Both the position numbers and the translations under genes were made by a program. Below the pieces are notes generated by a model that saw only the letters and a program-made list of their open reading frames with translations, was not told the origin of the DNA and did no database searches. Below are positions 17,283 through 24,479 of a stretch of 64,000 nt of DNA, one piece after another. The stretch's first letter is position 1. Each line of letters opens with the position of its first letter. This DNA is from JAIQFV01 sp041494885 (GTDB lineage Bacteria; Acidobacteriota; Terriglobia; JAIQFV01): assembly GCA_041494885.1 (NCBI GenBank), contig JBGQBO010000009.1, positions 1-64,000 on the forward strand. Reading direction: 5' to 3'.

Positions 17283-17630
17283 ATGGCGAAAATGACGTTC
17301 TTTTTCAAATCAACTTGAACCACCTGCCGAAAAGCAAGAAGTTTCTTGCAAAAAAGAAAAGTCGAGATGGCGGAGCGCGACCTGGGGAAACATCCTCTCT
17401 CAGTGGAGGAGTTGCGCTCCCTGATCGGGGACAGGGATTATCGGCTGTTTTTGAATTCAAGGAATGAGCTCTACCGCGGCCTGAATATGAAGACCATTCC
17501 CCCCTCATTTGAGGACGCCCTGAAATTGATGGCTAAGGAGCCTAATCTGATCAAGCGTCCGATCGTACATGTGGGTAAGAAGCTCTACTTCGGATTCGAC
17601 GAAAAACAGTGGGAGGACCTGGATCGATAG
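17283..17630 (+). CDS. candidate selenoprotein: ArsC/Spx-family thioredoxin-fold protein with TGA at the first CxxC position
   Basis: Reading from ATG 17283 (SD AGGGAGG, five-base spacing) gives MAKMTFFFKST, then TGA (17316-17318), then TTCRKARSFL and an intact frame to TAG at 17630: 115 residues if TGA is decoded. In ArsC/Spx/YffB relatives this position is the first cysteine of CxxC (typically TCTTCRKA), so the product would have UTTC. Downstream signatures are all present: RDLGKHPLSVEEL, LFLNSRNELYR, and the cis-Pro region LIKRPIVHVG. A SECIS-like hairpin follows the TGA (17334-17349). The family includes arsenate reductases and redox regulators. The alternative is one nonsense substitution from TGC/TGT. 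It is divergent from the acyltransferase gene. Confidence 0.65.
17316..17349 (+). promoter_or_regulatory. putative bacterial SECIS element
   Basis: After TGA (17316-17318) and a 15-base spacer, GCAAGA (17334-17339) pairs perfectly with TCTTGC (17344-17349) around the four-base loop AGTT. The loop has GU at its second and third positions, as in the E. coli fdhF SECIS loop (GGUC). The loop G lies at position 26 counted from the U of UGA, against 23 in fdhF. No bulged U upstream of the stem is evident. It lies inside the coding sequence as bacterial SECIS elements do. Confidence 0.6.
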
Positions 17631-17962
17631 AGATTCGCTCCAATCCCGAGATTGGAACATCCGAGGGGCAGAGAGGTCGATTCTTATCCAGTGCACAGCG
17701 AGGGGTTTGGTTCAAAAGGGCCGGGTGGTTTGAAGAGCCAGGTTGGGTGACCGAGACAGGGGGCTTGGAGCAGAGCCTCGACCCCCCGGACAGCCTAAAT
17801 TTTTCACGCGAAGCACCGCGCATTTCTGCTAGACTGTTCACTCTGCTGGAGTTTGAGGAGATGTGTAATTGCAGGGAGGCGGCCTTTCGTTTGTGGGAGT
17901 GTTGGAGCGCTCCCTGGTCGGGCGGGGGCGAATTCATCTAGGGAAGGGATGTTGGAGTCCTT
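17631..17962. other. 332-base gap, no gene seen
   Basis: Nothing with coding character is visible. A promoter for the small Cys-rich gene at 17963 is likely near the end of the stretch, but no clear -35/-10 pair was found. Confidence 0.4.
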
Positions 17963-18187
17963 ATGGCTGAAGTTGCAACGCAAGTTTATTCCTGTGAGCA
18001 TTGTGCGCACCATGTAAAGGAATCCCGCCGGGGACATTTCAAGGATGATCCCTATCTCGGGAAAGAACCGGATTTTTGCAATGCCGTCGAGATAACGATC
18101 GAAGAGCGCCAGAGGTTTCACGTCTGTGGAGGAAAGACGCGCCAGGACCAGTGTCCCGCCTATCGCTACGATCCGTTCAAAACGTAA
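17963..18187 (+). CDS. small Cys-rich protein, possible metal binder, 74 aa
   Basis: The protein has CxxC near the N-terminus (YSCEHCAHHV), an additional cysteine in PDFCNAVEI, and two more in FHVCGGKTRQDQC: five cysteines plus several histidines. This is consistent with a zinc- or iron-binding small protein, but no family is recognised. ATG 17963 has a GGAG-type SD in GTTGGAGTC. It lies 332 bases downstream of the candidate selenoprotein gene on the same strand. The N-terminal part is typical of genes rather than noise (EVATQVYSCEHC). Confidence 0.6.
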   Translation: MAEVATQVYSCEHCAHHVKESRRGHFKDDPYLGKEPDFCNAVEITIEERQRFHVCGGKTRQDQCPAYRYDPFKT

Positions 18188-18350
18188 GAGGGGCCAGGTG
18201 TCGGGTGTCAGGTGTCGGGAAAACGAACTCGGATACCTTGAAACTGATAGCGAGGCCAGGACCCTGAGGCCAGAGAACCGAAGGTATTTCCTGGCCATGT
18301 TGCGCCTCCATAAGGGCTTCCCCAGACACCCGACACCTGGTCCCCGAAAC
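18188..18350. repeat. paired tandem repeat, GGTGTCGGGTGTCA family, inverted arms
   Basis: A short tandem run (CAGGTGTCGGGTGTCAGGTG near 18196-18216) faces its inverted complement (CAGACACCCGACACCTGG near 18323-18342) about 110 bases away. The same motif pair recurs at about 42198-42232 and 42341-42367. Confidence 0.7.
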
Positions 18351-18459
18351 CTTTCCTCCACTCGACTTTCCTTGTGAAAAAGTTCATAATAAGTGCACGT
18401 CTTGAGGGAGCGAGTGCGGTGGCACTCGTGAATGAGCGAGTCCCTACCCGGAGGTATCC

Positions 18460-18852
18460 ATGAAACGACTGTTAATTTTCCTCGGTGTCTGTGCTCTTTT
18501 TTGTTTTTCGCTTCAACTGGCCTCTGCGGTCAAGAAGGAGTGCTGTCCAACCCACTTCCAGATTCTGAAGGCCTACCAGGAATCAGCGCAGGGGCTTGTG
18601 GATAAAGTTAAAGCGGAGAGTCTCGAGGAATTTGAGAAACGTTACCATGACAAAGAGGCCCTGACCTATCTCGACCTGGTCTCCGGGTCTTTGAGTGAGA
18701 TTGCGGACCACTACAAAGAGATGGGCGCCTCGGAAGACGAAGCCACCGCGCGCAGCACAATGGAGCGAATAGACAAATACATCAAACAGTTGAAAGACAT
18801 CAAAGGTGCCCAGGCCAAGAAGCTGGTAGAGTCGATCAACGTAACTATCTGA
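18460..18852 (+). CDS. exported helical protein of unknown function, 130 aa
   Basis: The ATG at 18460 follows CGGAGGTATC. A signal peptide is evident (MKRLLIFLGVCALFCFSLQLASA), followed by a mature helical protein of about 107 residues rich in charged amphipathic segments (ILKAYQESAQGLVDKVKAES, TMERIDKYIKQLKDIKG). Two adjacent cysteines follow the cleavage site (KKECCPTHF). No family is recognised; it could be a periplasmic chaperone-like or stress protein. It lies two genes upstream of a lipoprotein gene on the same strand. Confidence 0.65.
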   Translation: MKRLLIFLGVCALFCFSLQLASAVKKECCPTHFQILKAYQESAQGLVDKVKAESLEEFEKRYHDKEALTYLDLVSGSLSEIADHYKEMGASEDEATARSTMERIDKYIKQLKDIKGAQAKKLVESINVTI

Positions 18853-19027
18853 ATAACTTCAATCCGAATGTCGTGGAGTGAACGAGGTGGAGGGAAGCTG
18901 TCTGTGGATTCCCCGGCCGGTGCCCGACCGAGCTTTGCCGGAGCGTAACCCTCGGGTGTCGATCCCATACCATCGCGAAATTCATGGTGAACCTGCGAGA
19001 CAAACTTGAACTGTTTTGGAGGCGGAG

Positions 19028-19933
19028 ATGAAACTGGAGAATGGTTTTGCTCATAAGCGTTCCTGCATCCTGGTCATCAATCTTTTGTTAATCCTCTTTA
19101 TGCTCTCCTGCTCGGGTAGTTCAAATCAACCGAACCCCGCCACCCCGGAAGGGCGATTTGAACTCGCAAAGCGGGAATTCTCGTCAGCGAGGTATGAAAA
19201 GGCGCTTGAATACACCTCGAAAATCCTGCGCGACACTCCCAACCATGAGCTGGCCGGCAATGCCGCCATCATGGAAATCACCATTTATGGCGGTTTGGCG
19301 GAGGGATGCCGCCAGCTTGGAAAGGCATTTGCTGACGGCAGAATGGCGACGCGCGACGTGCGCATTAAGGGTGCATTTCGTAACACTGCCTTCGACTACT
19401 ACCGCCGGCAAAAAGCCAATATTTTGAATTTCATTGAATCGCTCGATGCCTACACTAAGAAGATAGATAAGACCAAGCCCGTCTCCTACCAGGGGGTTTA
19501 TCCCCAGGTTGAGGCGGGGCCCCGTATTTCCCTCGAAAAGGTAAAGAAAGGGATGCTGATCGCGGATGAAGAGCGGCGCAAGGACGAAGAAGAGGAACTG
19601 AAGAACGGGGTACTCACCGTGCTTACAGAGTTGGCGGGGGTGGGGGATGACCGTGCCAAGGCCAAGGCGCTGTTTGCAACGGGCGCGGTGAGCGTTGATC
19701 CGGGCGATTTCTTGTTTGCCGTGGCGAAGATCCTGCACGAGCAGGATGTCTTGTTCGATCGATTCCAGTTGAACGAGCTGACAAATTTCAAGATGTTTTG
19801 TGACAGGACCAATAAAACGGTCACGGATAGCCTCGACCTGCTCAAGGACAAGGGGGACAAGAAGAAGATCGACGCGGCCACACAGTTGAAAAAAGATTGC
19901 GACATGATGATGAAGCAGTTCAAGAAATCCTGA
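19028..19933 (+). CDS. lipoprotein with tetratricopeptide-like helical repeats, 301 aa
   Basis: The N-terminus carries a lipoprotein signal with lipobox (LILFMLSC-SGSS), so the mature protein is anchored by a lipidated cysteine. The body is helical. Its first part (FELAKREFSSARYEKALEYTSKIL, then DTPNHELAGNAA) matches a TPR hairpin, and long helical segments follow with a charged coiled-coil-like stretch (ADEERRKDEEEELKNG). I chose ATG 19028; an upstream TTG at 19016 also exists. This is similar in outline to hypothetical TPR lipoproteins of Acidobacteriota, with an outer- or inner-membrane scaffold role unproven. Confidence 0.7.
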   Translation: MKLENGFAHKRSCILVINLLLILFMLSCSGSSNQPNPATPEGRFELAKREFSSARYEKALEYTSKILRDTPNHELAGNAAIMEITIYGGLAEGCRQLGKAFADGRMATRDVRIKGAFRNTAFDYYRRQKANILNFIESLDAYTKKIDKTKPVSYQGVYPQVEAGPRISLEKVKKGMLIADEERRKDEEEELKNGVLTVLTELAGVGDDRAKAKALFATGAVSVDPGDFLFAVAKILHEQDVLFDRFQLNELTNFKMFCDRTNKTVTDSLDLLKDKGDKKKIDAATQLKKDCDMMMKQFKKS

Positions 19934-20429
19934 GCGAGTGGAGACATCGACTTTTGAACCCGAGTTCGGGAATTGAGTTTGAAAGGCGCCTTGCTGGACT
20001 GCCTGTGTAAAGGCCAAGTCTAGTTTCCAAATCGAGATTCCGGCGCAATTTTTCCTTTTTCGTGAAGCTCCGGAATGAAATCGTTTATTCTGAACAGGTC
20101 CGATCCTCTCCCCCTCGATCGATTTCCGGGGTTTGAGTTGATCGAATAACGAAGGGGACCAGGACAGCCTGAAGATGTGAAGTCGCTGTCTTCAGAGGAA
20201 TTGAATTCGGAAGAAAATCTACCCGGGGAATTCCCAGGGAGTTCTTTAGCTCGGAGTGTCGCCGCGAGCGGGCGCTGCTCGGAGCGGCGGGGGAGATTCA
20301 TTCGGGATTTGGGATGGATACCCGGGAGGATTGTCGCATTGAAGGAAATACTTGACCGGCGATGGGCGGGCAGAGTAACTTGATATTCCCTTCTGATGTT
20401 TCGGTACACCTTTTTCGGAGGACTTACCC
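19934..20429. other. 496-base gap, no gene seen
   Basis: There is no coding character on either strand: the antisense frames overlapping 19934 run out of the lipoprotein gene, and the rest is short. The end of the stretch holds the GGAGG site for the TTG start at 20430. Confidence 0.4.
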
Positions 20430-20825
20430 TTGAAGATTACTTTGCAGGTTGTGGGAGAAATTTGCGTGCTGCGGCTGGAAGGAAAGTTCATTGTCGGCGG
20501 CGAATCAGTCTATTTGAAGGATAAAGTGAGGGATGTGCTCAACATGGGGATGAGAAGCATTCTGGTGGATATGTCGAAAGTCCCCTTCGTTGATTCGACA
20601 GGAATCGGGTTTTTGGTCAGCAGTCAGGCAGGAGTGTCGAAGGAGGGAGGAGCCTTCAAGCTTCTCAAACCCAATCCGCGCGTGCGGGAAGTCCTGAAAA
20701 TCACCCGGCTGGATAGAGTATTCGAAGTCTTTGATGATGAAGAGACGGCCATCGCGAGCTACGGACCGGCAAATAAAAAGACAAGAGCGAAAAAGCAAAA
20801 CGTATCAAAGGAAGCGGAAGGTTAG
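20430..20825 (+). CDS. STAS-domain anti-sigma factor antagonist-like protein, 131 aa
   Basis: This is a single STAS domain (SpoIIAA/RsbV type). The phosphorylatable serine is in FVDSTGIGFLVS (S56), preceded by the strand SILVDMSKVPF and followed by FKLLKPNPRVREVLKITRLDRVFEV, all diagnostic. The C-terminal about 20 residues are a basic extension. The start is TTG at 20430 with GGAGG nine bases upstream; no upstream ATG exists. No kinase or phosphatase is adjacent, so the partner-switching network must be elsewhere; an RsbRD-type sensor is at 15492-16013. Role: binding an anti-sigma factor kinase in a phosphorylation-dependent way. Confidence 0.85.
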   Translation: MKITLQVVGEICVLRLEGKFIVGGESVYLKDKVRDVLNMGMRSILVDMSKVPFVDSTGIGFLVSSQAGVSKEGGAFKLLKPNPRVREVLKITRLDRVFEVFDDEETAIASYGPANKKTRAKKQNVSKEAEG

Positions 20826-21048
20826 ACGCAGTTCCCCCGCCCCTGCCGCTTTGACATCCTTTGAGGTGACACCCCTTTTGAGAGACCCTGCCCCTGGTTT
20901 CCTCTTTTAAATCTTCTCAATATCTCATAGTATACCTTCCCATATCCGCCAACCATTTTGCGGGTCGCGGTTTGATTCAATCCTCCTGGGGCGGCTGAGT
21001 CAAAGCTTTGACGAACTGCCCCATTGAAGTTTGAGGGGAGTTTTTTTA

Positions 21049-21834
21049 ATGAAGTTCCAGAATAAGGTCGTACTCATCACGGGCGCTTCGTACGGGATCG
21101 GGCGCGCCATTGCCGTTGAATTTGCCAAACAAGGCGCCCATGTTGCCGCCATGGCACGGAGCACCGATCGGTTGGAGTCGCTCTCTGATCAATTGCGACA
21201 AATTGGCGTGGACGCCCTTGCACTGACCTGTGATTTAAGCCATCGGGAGTCTCTGAAAGACGCGGTGGAAAAAGCAGCTTCGCATTTTGGCCGCATCGAT
21301 ATTCTGGTCAATAATGCCGGGCGGGGGCTCTATGCCCCCTTGGCGACCGTAGATTTCGAAGACTTTGAAGCGGTCATGAAACTCAATTTTTGGGCACCTC
21401 TGTGGGCCATTCAATCAGTGATGCCCTATTTCGAACGGCAACAGGCAGGAATCATCATCAACATCTCTTCGATTTTGGGGAAGGTGGACTTTCCCGGGAT
21501 GGGCGCCTACTGTGCGACCAAACACGCTTTGAATTCAATTTCAAATGCCCTCAGGATGGAGTTGAAAGAGAAGCATGTGGAGGTGCTGACAGTGTGCCCC
21601 GGCCGTGTGCAGACCGAGTTTCAACCCCATGCCATAAAATACAAACCGATTCAGAACCCTTCGTGGTCTGCCCGGGGCTTGGCCCCTGAAGACGTGGCCC
21701 GAGCTGTCGTCCAGGGGGTCTGGAAACACAAAAGAGAAGTGGTCATTCCTCGAGCCGGATGGCTCCTCGCTGCAGTTCAACACCTCGCGCCGCGCCTCGC
21801 CGACAGGCTAGCGTTGGCCTTTTCGAGCCGGTGA
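21049..21834 (+). CDS. short-chain dehydrogenase/reductase (SDR)
   Basis: This 261-aa protein has the classical SDR layout: TGASYGIG (residues 11-18) for nucleotide binding, NNAGRG, the catalytic serine in NISSILGK, and YCATKHA (Tyr about 154, Lys about 158). The ATG at 21049 follows GAGGGGAG; an in-frame start at 21031 has no SD. The C-terminus ends in a hydrophobic segment (AGWLLAAVQHLAPRLADRL), as in the DltE/SDR7-type reductases. The substrate is unknown. It stands alone; an AATTCCAAATAAATTCC inverted repeat follows it. Confidence 0.85.
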   Translation: MKFQNKVVLITGASYGIGRAIAVEFAKQGAHVAAMARSTDRLESLSDQLRQIGVDALALTCDLSHRESLKDAVEKAASHFGRIDILVNNAGRGLYAPLATVDFEDFEAVMKLNFWAPLWAIQSVMPYFERQQAGIIINISSILGKVDFPGMGAYCATKHALNSISNALRMELKEKHVEVLTVCPGRVQTEFQPHAIKYKPIQNPSWSARGLAPEDVARAVVQGVWKHKREVVIPRAGWLLAAVQHLAPRLADRLALAFSSR

Positions 21835-21849
21835 GACTTTTAAGAAGGA

Positions 21850-21990
21850 AAATCCAAATTCCAAGTGCCAAATTCCAAATAAATTCCAAAGCCCAAATTC
21901 CAGAAAAAGAAAACCGCCTTGCTCTTTGGTCTTTTGGAATTTGGAATTTATTTGGAATTTGGACCTTGGAGCTTGGAATTTGGATCTCTG
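21850..21990. repeat. AT-rich inverted repeat (AATTCCAAATAAATTCC family)
   Basis: The left arm has AAATTCCAAATAAATTCCAAAG (in pieces) near 21871-21895. The right arm has TTTGGAATTTGGAATTTATTTGG near 21932-21957. The arms repeat a 6-8-base unit (AATTCCAA). Confidence 0.7.
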
Positions 21991-22007
21991 ATGGAGAGTG
22001 AGAAATC

Positions 22008-22859
22008 GTGAGCATTAAAGCCATTGATCTTCATGTCCACGTCACTGACTGGAGCATGCTGAAGCCGGCGATGCTCAAGACCATGCGGCGGACTCAGAAT
22101 GGATTTGATCAGGCGCTCGCCTGCTGTCGTGAGCCCCGCCGGTTTATTGAGCTGATGGATGAGGCAGGGATAGAGAAGGCTGGTTTGATTAACTATGTCA
22201 GTCCCGATCTGCTGGGTTTTACCCGGGAAGTGAATGAGTGGGTCGTTCGATATTGCCAGGGGTTTCCCGACCGCCTGATCCCGTTCGGTTCGGTTCATCC
22301 TCGCTTCACCGAAGATGCTGCTGCAGAGATGGACTATATTTGCGGGAAACTGGGTGTACGCGCCATTAAGATCCATCCCCCACACCAGCTGATATATGCC
22401 AATGATTACGCTCGGGGAGATGAAACTCTCAGAACCATTTACGCCAAGGCAGAAGCTTTTGGTGTCCCCGTGACCATCCATACAGGGACCTCCATCTTTC
22501 CGGGTGCCCGTAACAAATATAGCCATCCCATGGACATTGATGATGTGGCCGGCGATTTTCCCCGGCTTAAAATCCTGCTGGCCCACGGGGGCCGGCCGCT
22601 TTACATGAACGAGGCCTTTTTCCTGGTACGGCGATTTGAGAATGTTTATCTGGAAATTTCAGGAATCCCTCCGAAGAAGTTACTGGAGTACTTCCCACGC
22701 CTGGAAGAAATTGCGGATAAGACGGTTTTTGGAAGTGACTGGCCGGGTCCGGGCGTTCCGTCGATGAAGACCGTATTGGATCAGTTCAAGCAGCTGCCCC
22801 TTTCCGCGCTGACCATGAGAAAGATCTTGCGCGAGACGGCCTTGAAGATATTTCCGTAG
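22008..22859 (+). CDS. amidohydrolase family protein (Amidohydro_2 type)
   Basis: This 283-aa metal-dependent hydrolase or decarboxylase fold has DLHVH at the N-terminus (metal ligands), AIKIHPPHQ and VTIHTGTS (central histidine), HGGRPLYMNEAF, and FGSDWPGPG with the conserved aspartate near the C-terminus. It resembles gamma-resorcylate decarboxylase/ACMSD-type amidohydrolases. The start is GTG 22008 with a weak GGAGAG about 12 bases upstream. The substrate cannot be told. The gene stands alone between SDR and BioY genes. Confidence 0.85.
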   Translation: MSIKAIDLHVHVTDWSMLKPAMLKTMRRTQNGFDQALACCREPRRFIELMDEAGIEKAGLINYVSPDLLGFTREVNEWVVRYCQGFPDRLIPFGSVHPRFTEDAAAEMDYICGKLGVRAIKIHPPHQLIYANDYARGDETLRTIYAKAEAFGVPVTIHTGTSIFPGARNKYSHPMDIDDVAGDFPRLKILLAHGGRPLYMNEAFFLVRRFENVYLEISGIPPKKLLEYFPRLEEIADKTVFGSDWPGPGVPSMKTVLDQFKQLPLSALTMRKILRETALKIFP

Positions 22860-23095
22860 AGGGGAAGAGAAGAGTTCTGAATTCAAGGTTCAAGGTTCAA
22901 AGCTGACCACAGGCACCTGTCCACGGGTTGCTGGCAACTCCTTTTCTGAAAAGCCGTTGCAAATTCATAGGGCTCGGTCTATCATCGCAATTCAATTTTT
23001 GAGGGATGAATCGATCAAGTTCTTGCATTGCTTAAAATCTGAAGTCTCATTGGCCGGTTGTGGAGTGACTTTTCGCATCTCTTCCCGAGGTTTTC

Positions 23096-23704
23096 ATGAA
23101 TCCAACCTTAACTCTGCGGCGTACTAACTTCTTTGAATTTGCTTTTCCAGACGTCGATTTTTTCACGAAAAGTCTTCTCGTTCTCGCCTGCAGCGGGTTG
23201 ATGGGGTTGTCGTCGCGACTGTCGTTGCCCCTCCCGTTCACGCCAGTACCGGTGACAACTCAAACCTTTGCAGTTCTCATCCTGGCGGGTCTCCTCGGAA
23301 TGCGAATGGCGATATCAGTTCAACTGCTTTATCTTGCCCAGGGATTTGCGGGGTTGCCTGTTTTCGCTCCGGGAAGTACTTGGGGGATCGCCAGGCTTCT
23401 TGGGCCGACCGGAGGATTTCTGGTGGGGTTTGCCGTTGCGGCTGCGGTGGTCGGGTGGATGGCTGACCGGGGTTACGGCAAGCGCCTGGGATCCGCTCTG
23501 GTGATGATGATCTTGGGGAGTGTGGCTATTTTTGCGGTGGGCGTTCCCTGGCTGAAATGGGTCATGCGAGTGGACTGGATGCAAGCCCTCACCCTGGGAT
23601 TTTGGCCCTTTTTGATCGGTGACGTGTATAAAGTCGTCCTGGCGGCATTACTTCTCCCAGGCAGCTGGCGATTGATCGCGAAGGTTCACCCTCCAGCGGC
23701 CTAG
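23096..23704 (+). CDS. bioY: BioY biotin transporter (ECF S component)
   Basis: This is a 202-aa membrane protein with six hydrophobic segments. BioY hallmarks are LPLPFTPVPVTTQTFAVLI, the Gly-rich LLYLAQGFAGLPVF and the G-P-T-GG-F-VGF segment LLGPTGGFLVGF. It captures biotin for an ECF-type importer or acts alone. No riboswitch or BioR box was seen upstream, and no ECF ATPase genes neighbour it. The N-terminal about 20 residues before the first helix are polar; the start at ATG 23096 is the earliest possible and has a weak SD (CGAGG). Confidence 0.9.
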   Translation: MNPTLTLRRTNFFEFAFPDVDFFTKSLLVLACSGLMGLSSRLSLPLPFTPVPVTTQTFAVLILAGLLGMRMAISVQLLYLAQGFAGLPVFAPGSTWGIARLLGPTGGFLVGFAVAAAVVGWMADRGYGKRLGSALVMMILGSVAIFAVGVPWLKWVMRVDWMQALTLGFWPFLIGDVYKVVLAALLLPGSWRLIAKVHPPAA

Positions 23705-23730
23705 TCCACCTATGACTTGAGTCATAGAAC

Positions 23731-23759
23731 TTGACAAGCGCTCCATGGGAAATTAATCT
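23731..23759 (+). promoter_or_regulatory. possible promoter of the ferredoxin gene
   Basis: TTGACA (23731-23736) is followed after 17 bases by TAATCT, a weak -10. The leader to ATG 23832 would be about 70 bases. Confidence 0.4.
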
Positions 23760-23831
23760 AGCCGATTCTGGTTATGGTGTTTTAGTGAGTGTCGAATGCT
23801 TCGCTCGACCTAATTTCAAAGGAGAGAATCT

Positions 23832-24101
23832 ATGGCATATATTGTCGCTGAGCCATGCATCGGAGTTAAGGATACCGCGTGCGTGGCCGTGTGCCCTGTA
23901 GAGTGTTTTTACGATGCCGGAGAACAATTGGTGATCCATCCCGATGAGTGCATCGATTGTGGAGCCTGTCAGCCCGTATGCCCTCCGCAGGCCATTTTCC
24001 CGTTGGACGAACTGCCGGAGCAACATCAGAAGTACATCGAGATCAATTCGAAGTGGTGTGCTGAACACCAGGGCCAGGAGCCTGCAAAGCCAAAGTCCTA
24101 A
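23832..24101 (+). CDS. fdxA: 7Fe ferredoxin, FdxA type
   Basis: This 89-aa protein has a cysteine pattern fitting a [3Fe-4S][4Fe-4S] ferredoxin: C-x7-C-x3-C-P in EPCIGVKDTACVAVCPVEC, with valine where a fully 4Fe cluster would have its second cysteine. The second set is CIDCGACQPVCP. The C-terminal tail (PEQHQKYIEINSKWC) is that of FdxA. It carries electrons to or from oxidoreductases in the cytoplasm. The ATG at 23832 follows AAAGGAGAG. A bidirectional terminator lies about 280 bases downstream. Confidence 0.92.
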   Translation: MAYIVAEPCIGVKDTACVAVCPVECFYDAGEQLVIHPDECIDCGACQPVCPPQAIFPLDELPEQHQKYIEINSKWCAEHQGQEPAKPKS

Positions 24102-24378
24102 TCTCCCCGAATCGAGTTGGAGGACTTGCGTACCGGCGGAGCCTCAGTTCCGTTGAGTTCGCTGTTGAGTTTGACACCCGCAAAACTTTTCCCCAAGACA
24201 TGGAATTATAGGCCTATCTTTTGAGGGCCCATTTGGAGTGTGAGAGCTTCCTGCCGCTTTCAGGGTGAGGCTTGCTTCGAGCGCATTTCCTCGGCGGAGC
24301 AATCTGCGCCGAAGCAAAGCGCATGCAAGCTTGCGCCTCCAAATGAGTATTCAATCTCTGAACTCCGCTTCAAACAAA
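24102..24378. other. gap before terminator, no gene seen
   Basis: No coding features. A short direct motif pair (GCTTGC...AAGCGCATGCAAGCTTGC near 24270-24335) gives some hairpin potential. Confidence 0.35.
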
Positions 24379-24432
24379 ACCGCCCCGAGAAGCCCAGGTT
24401 CATGTCCTTGGTTTCTCGGGGCGGTATCTTTT
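24371..24432. terminator. bidirectional rho-independent terminator
   Basis: ACCGCCCCGAGAA (24379-24391) pairs perfectly with TTCTCGGGGCGGT (24413-24425). The plus strand continues ATCTTTT; the minus strand continues with GTTTTGTTTG. It separates the convergent ferredoxin and penicillin-binding protein genes. Confidence 0.85.
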
Positions 24433-24479
24433 ACCCCAAGGCAACTATCTGATTCGATTGGGTCTGTGCCTATTTTCTG

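Noticed and set aside
19184..20017. 277-aa minus-strand frame across the lipoprotein gene
   Set aside because: The sense strand has a lipobox and TPR pattern; the antisense frame has no signal, domain or SD.
22860..23095. Riboswitch or biotin-regulator site ahead of bioY
   Set aside because: No known biotin-related motif (palindromic BioR or BirA box) was found; only a degenerate TTCAAGG repeat is visible.
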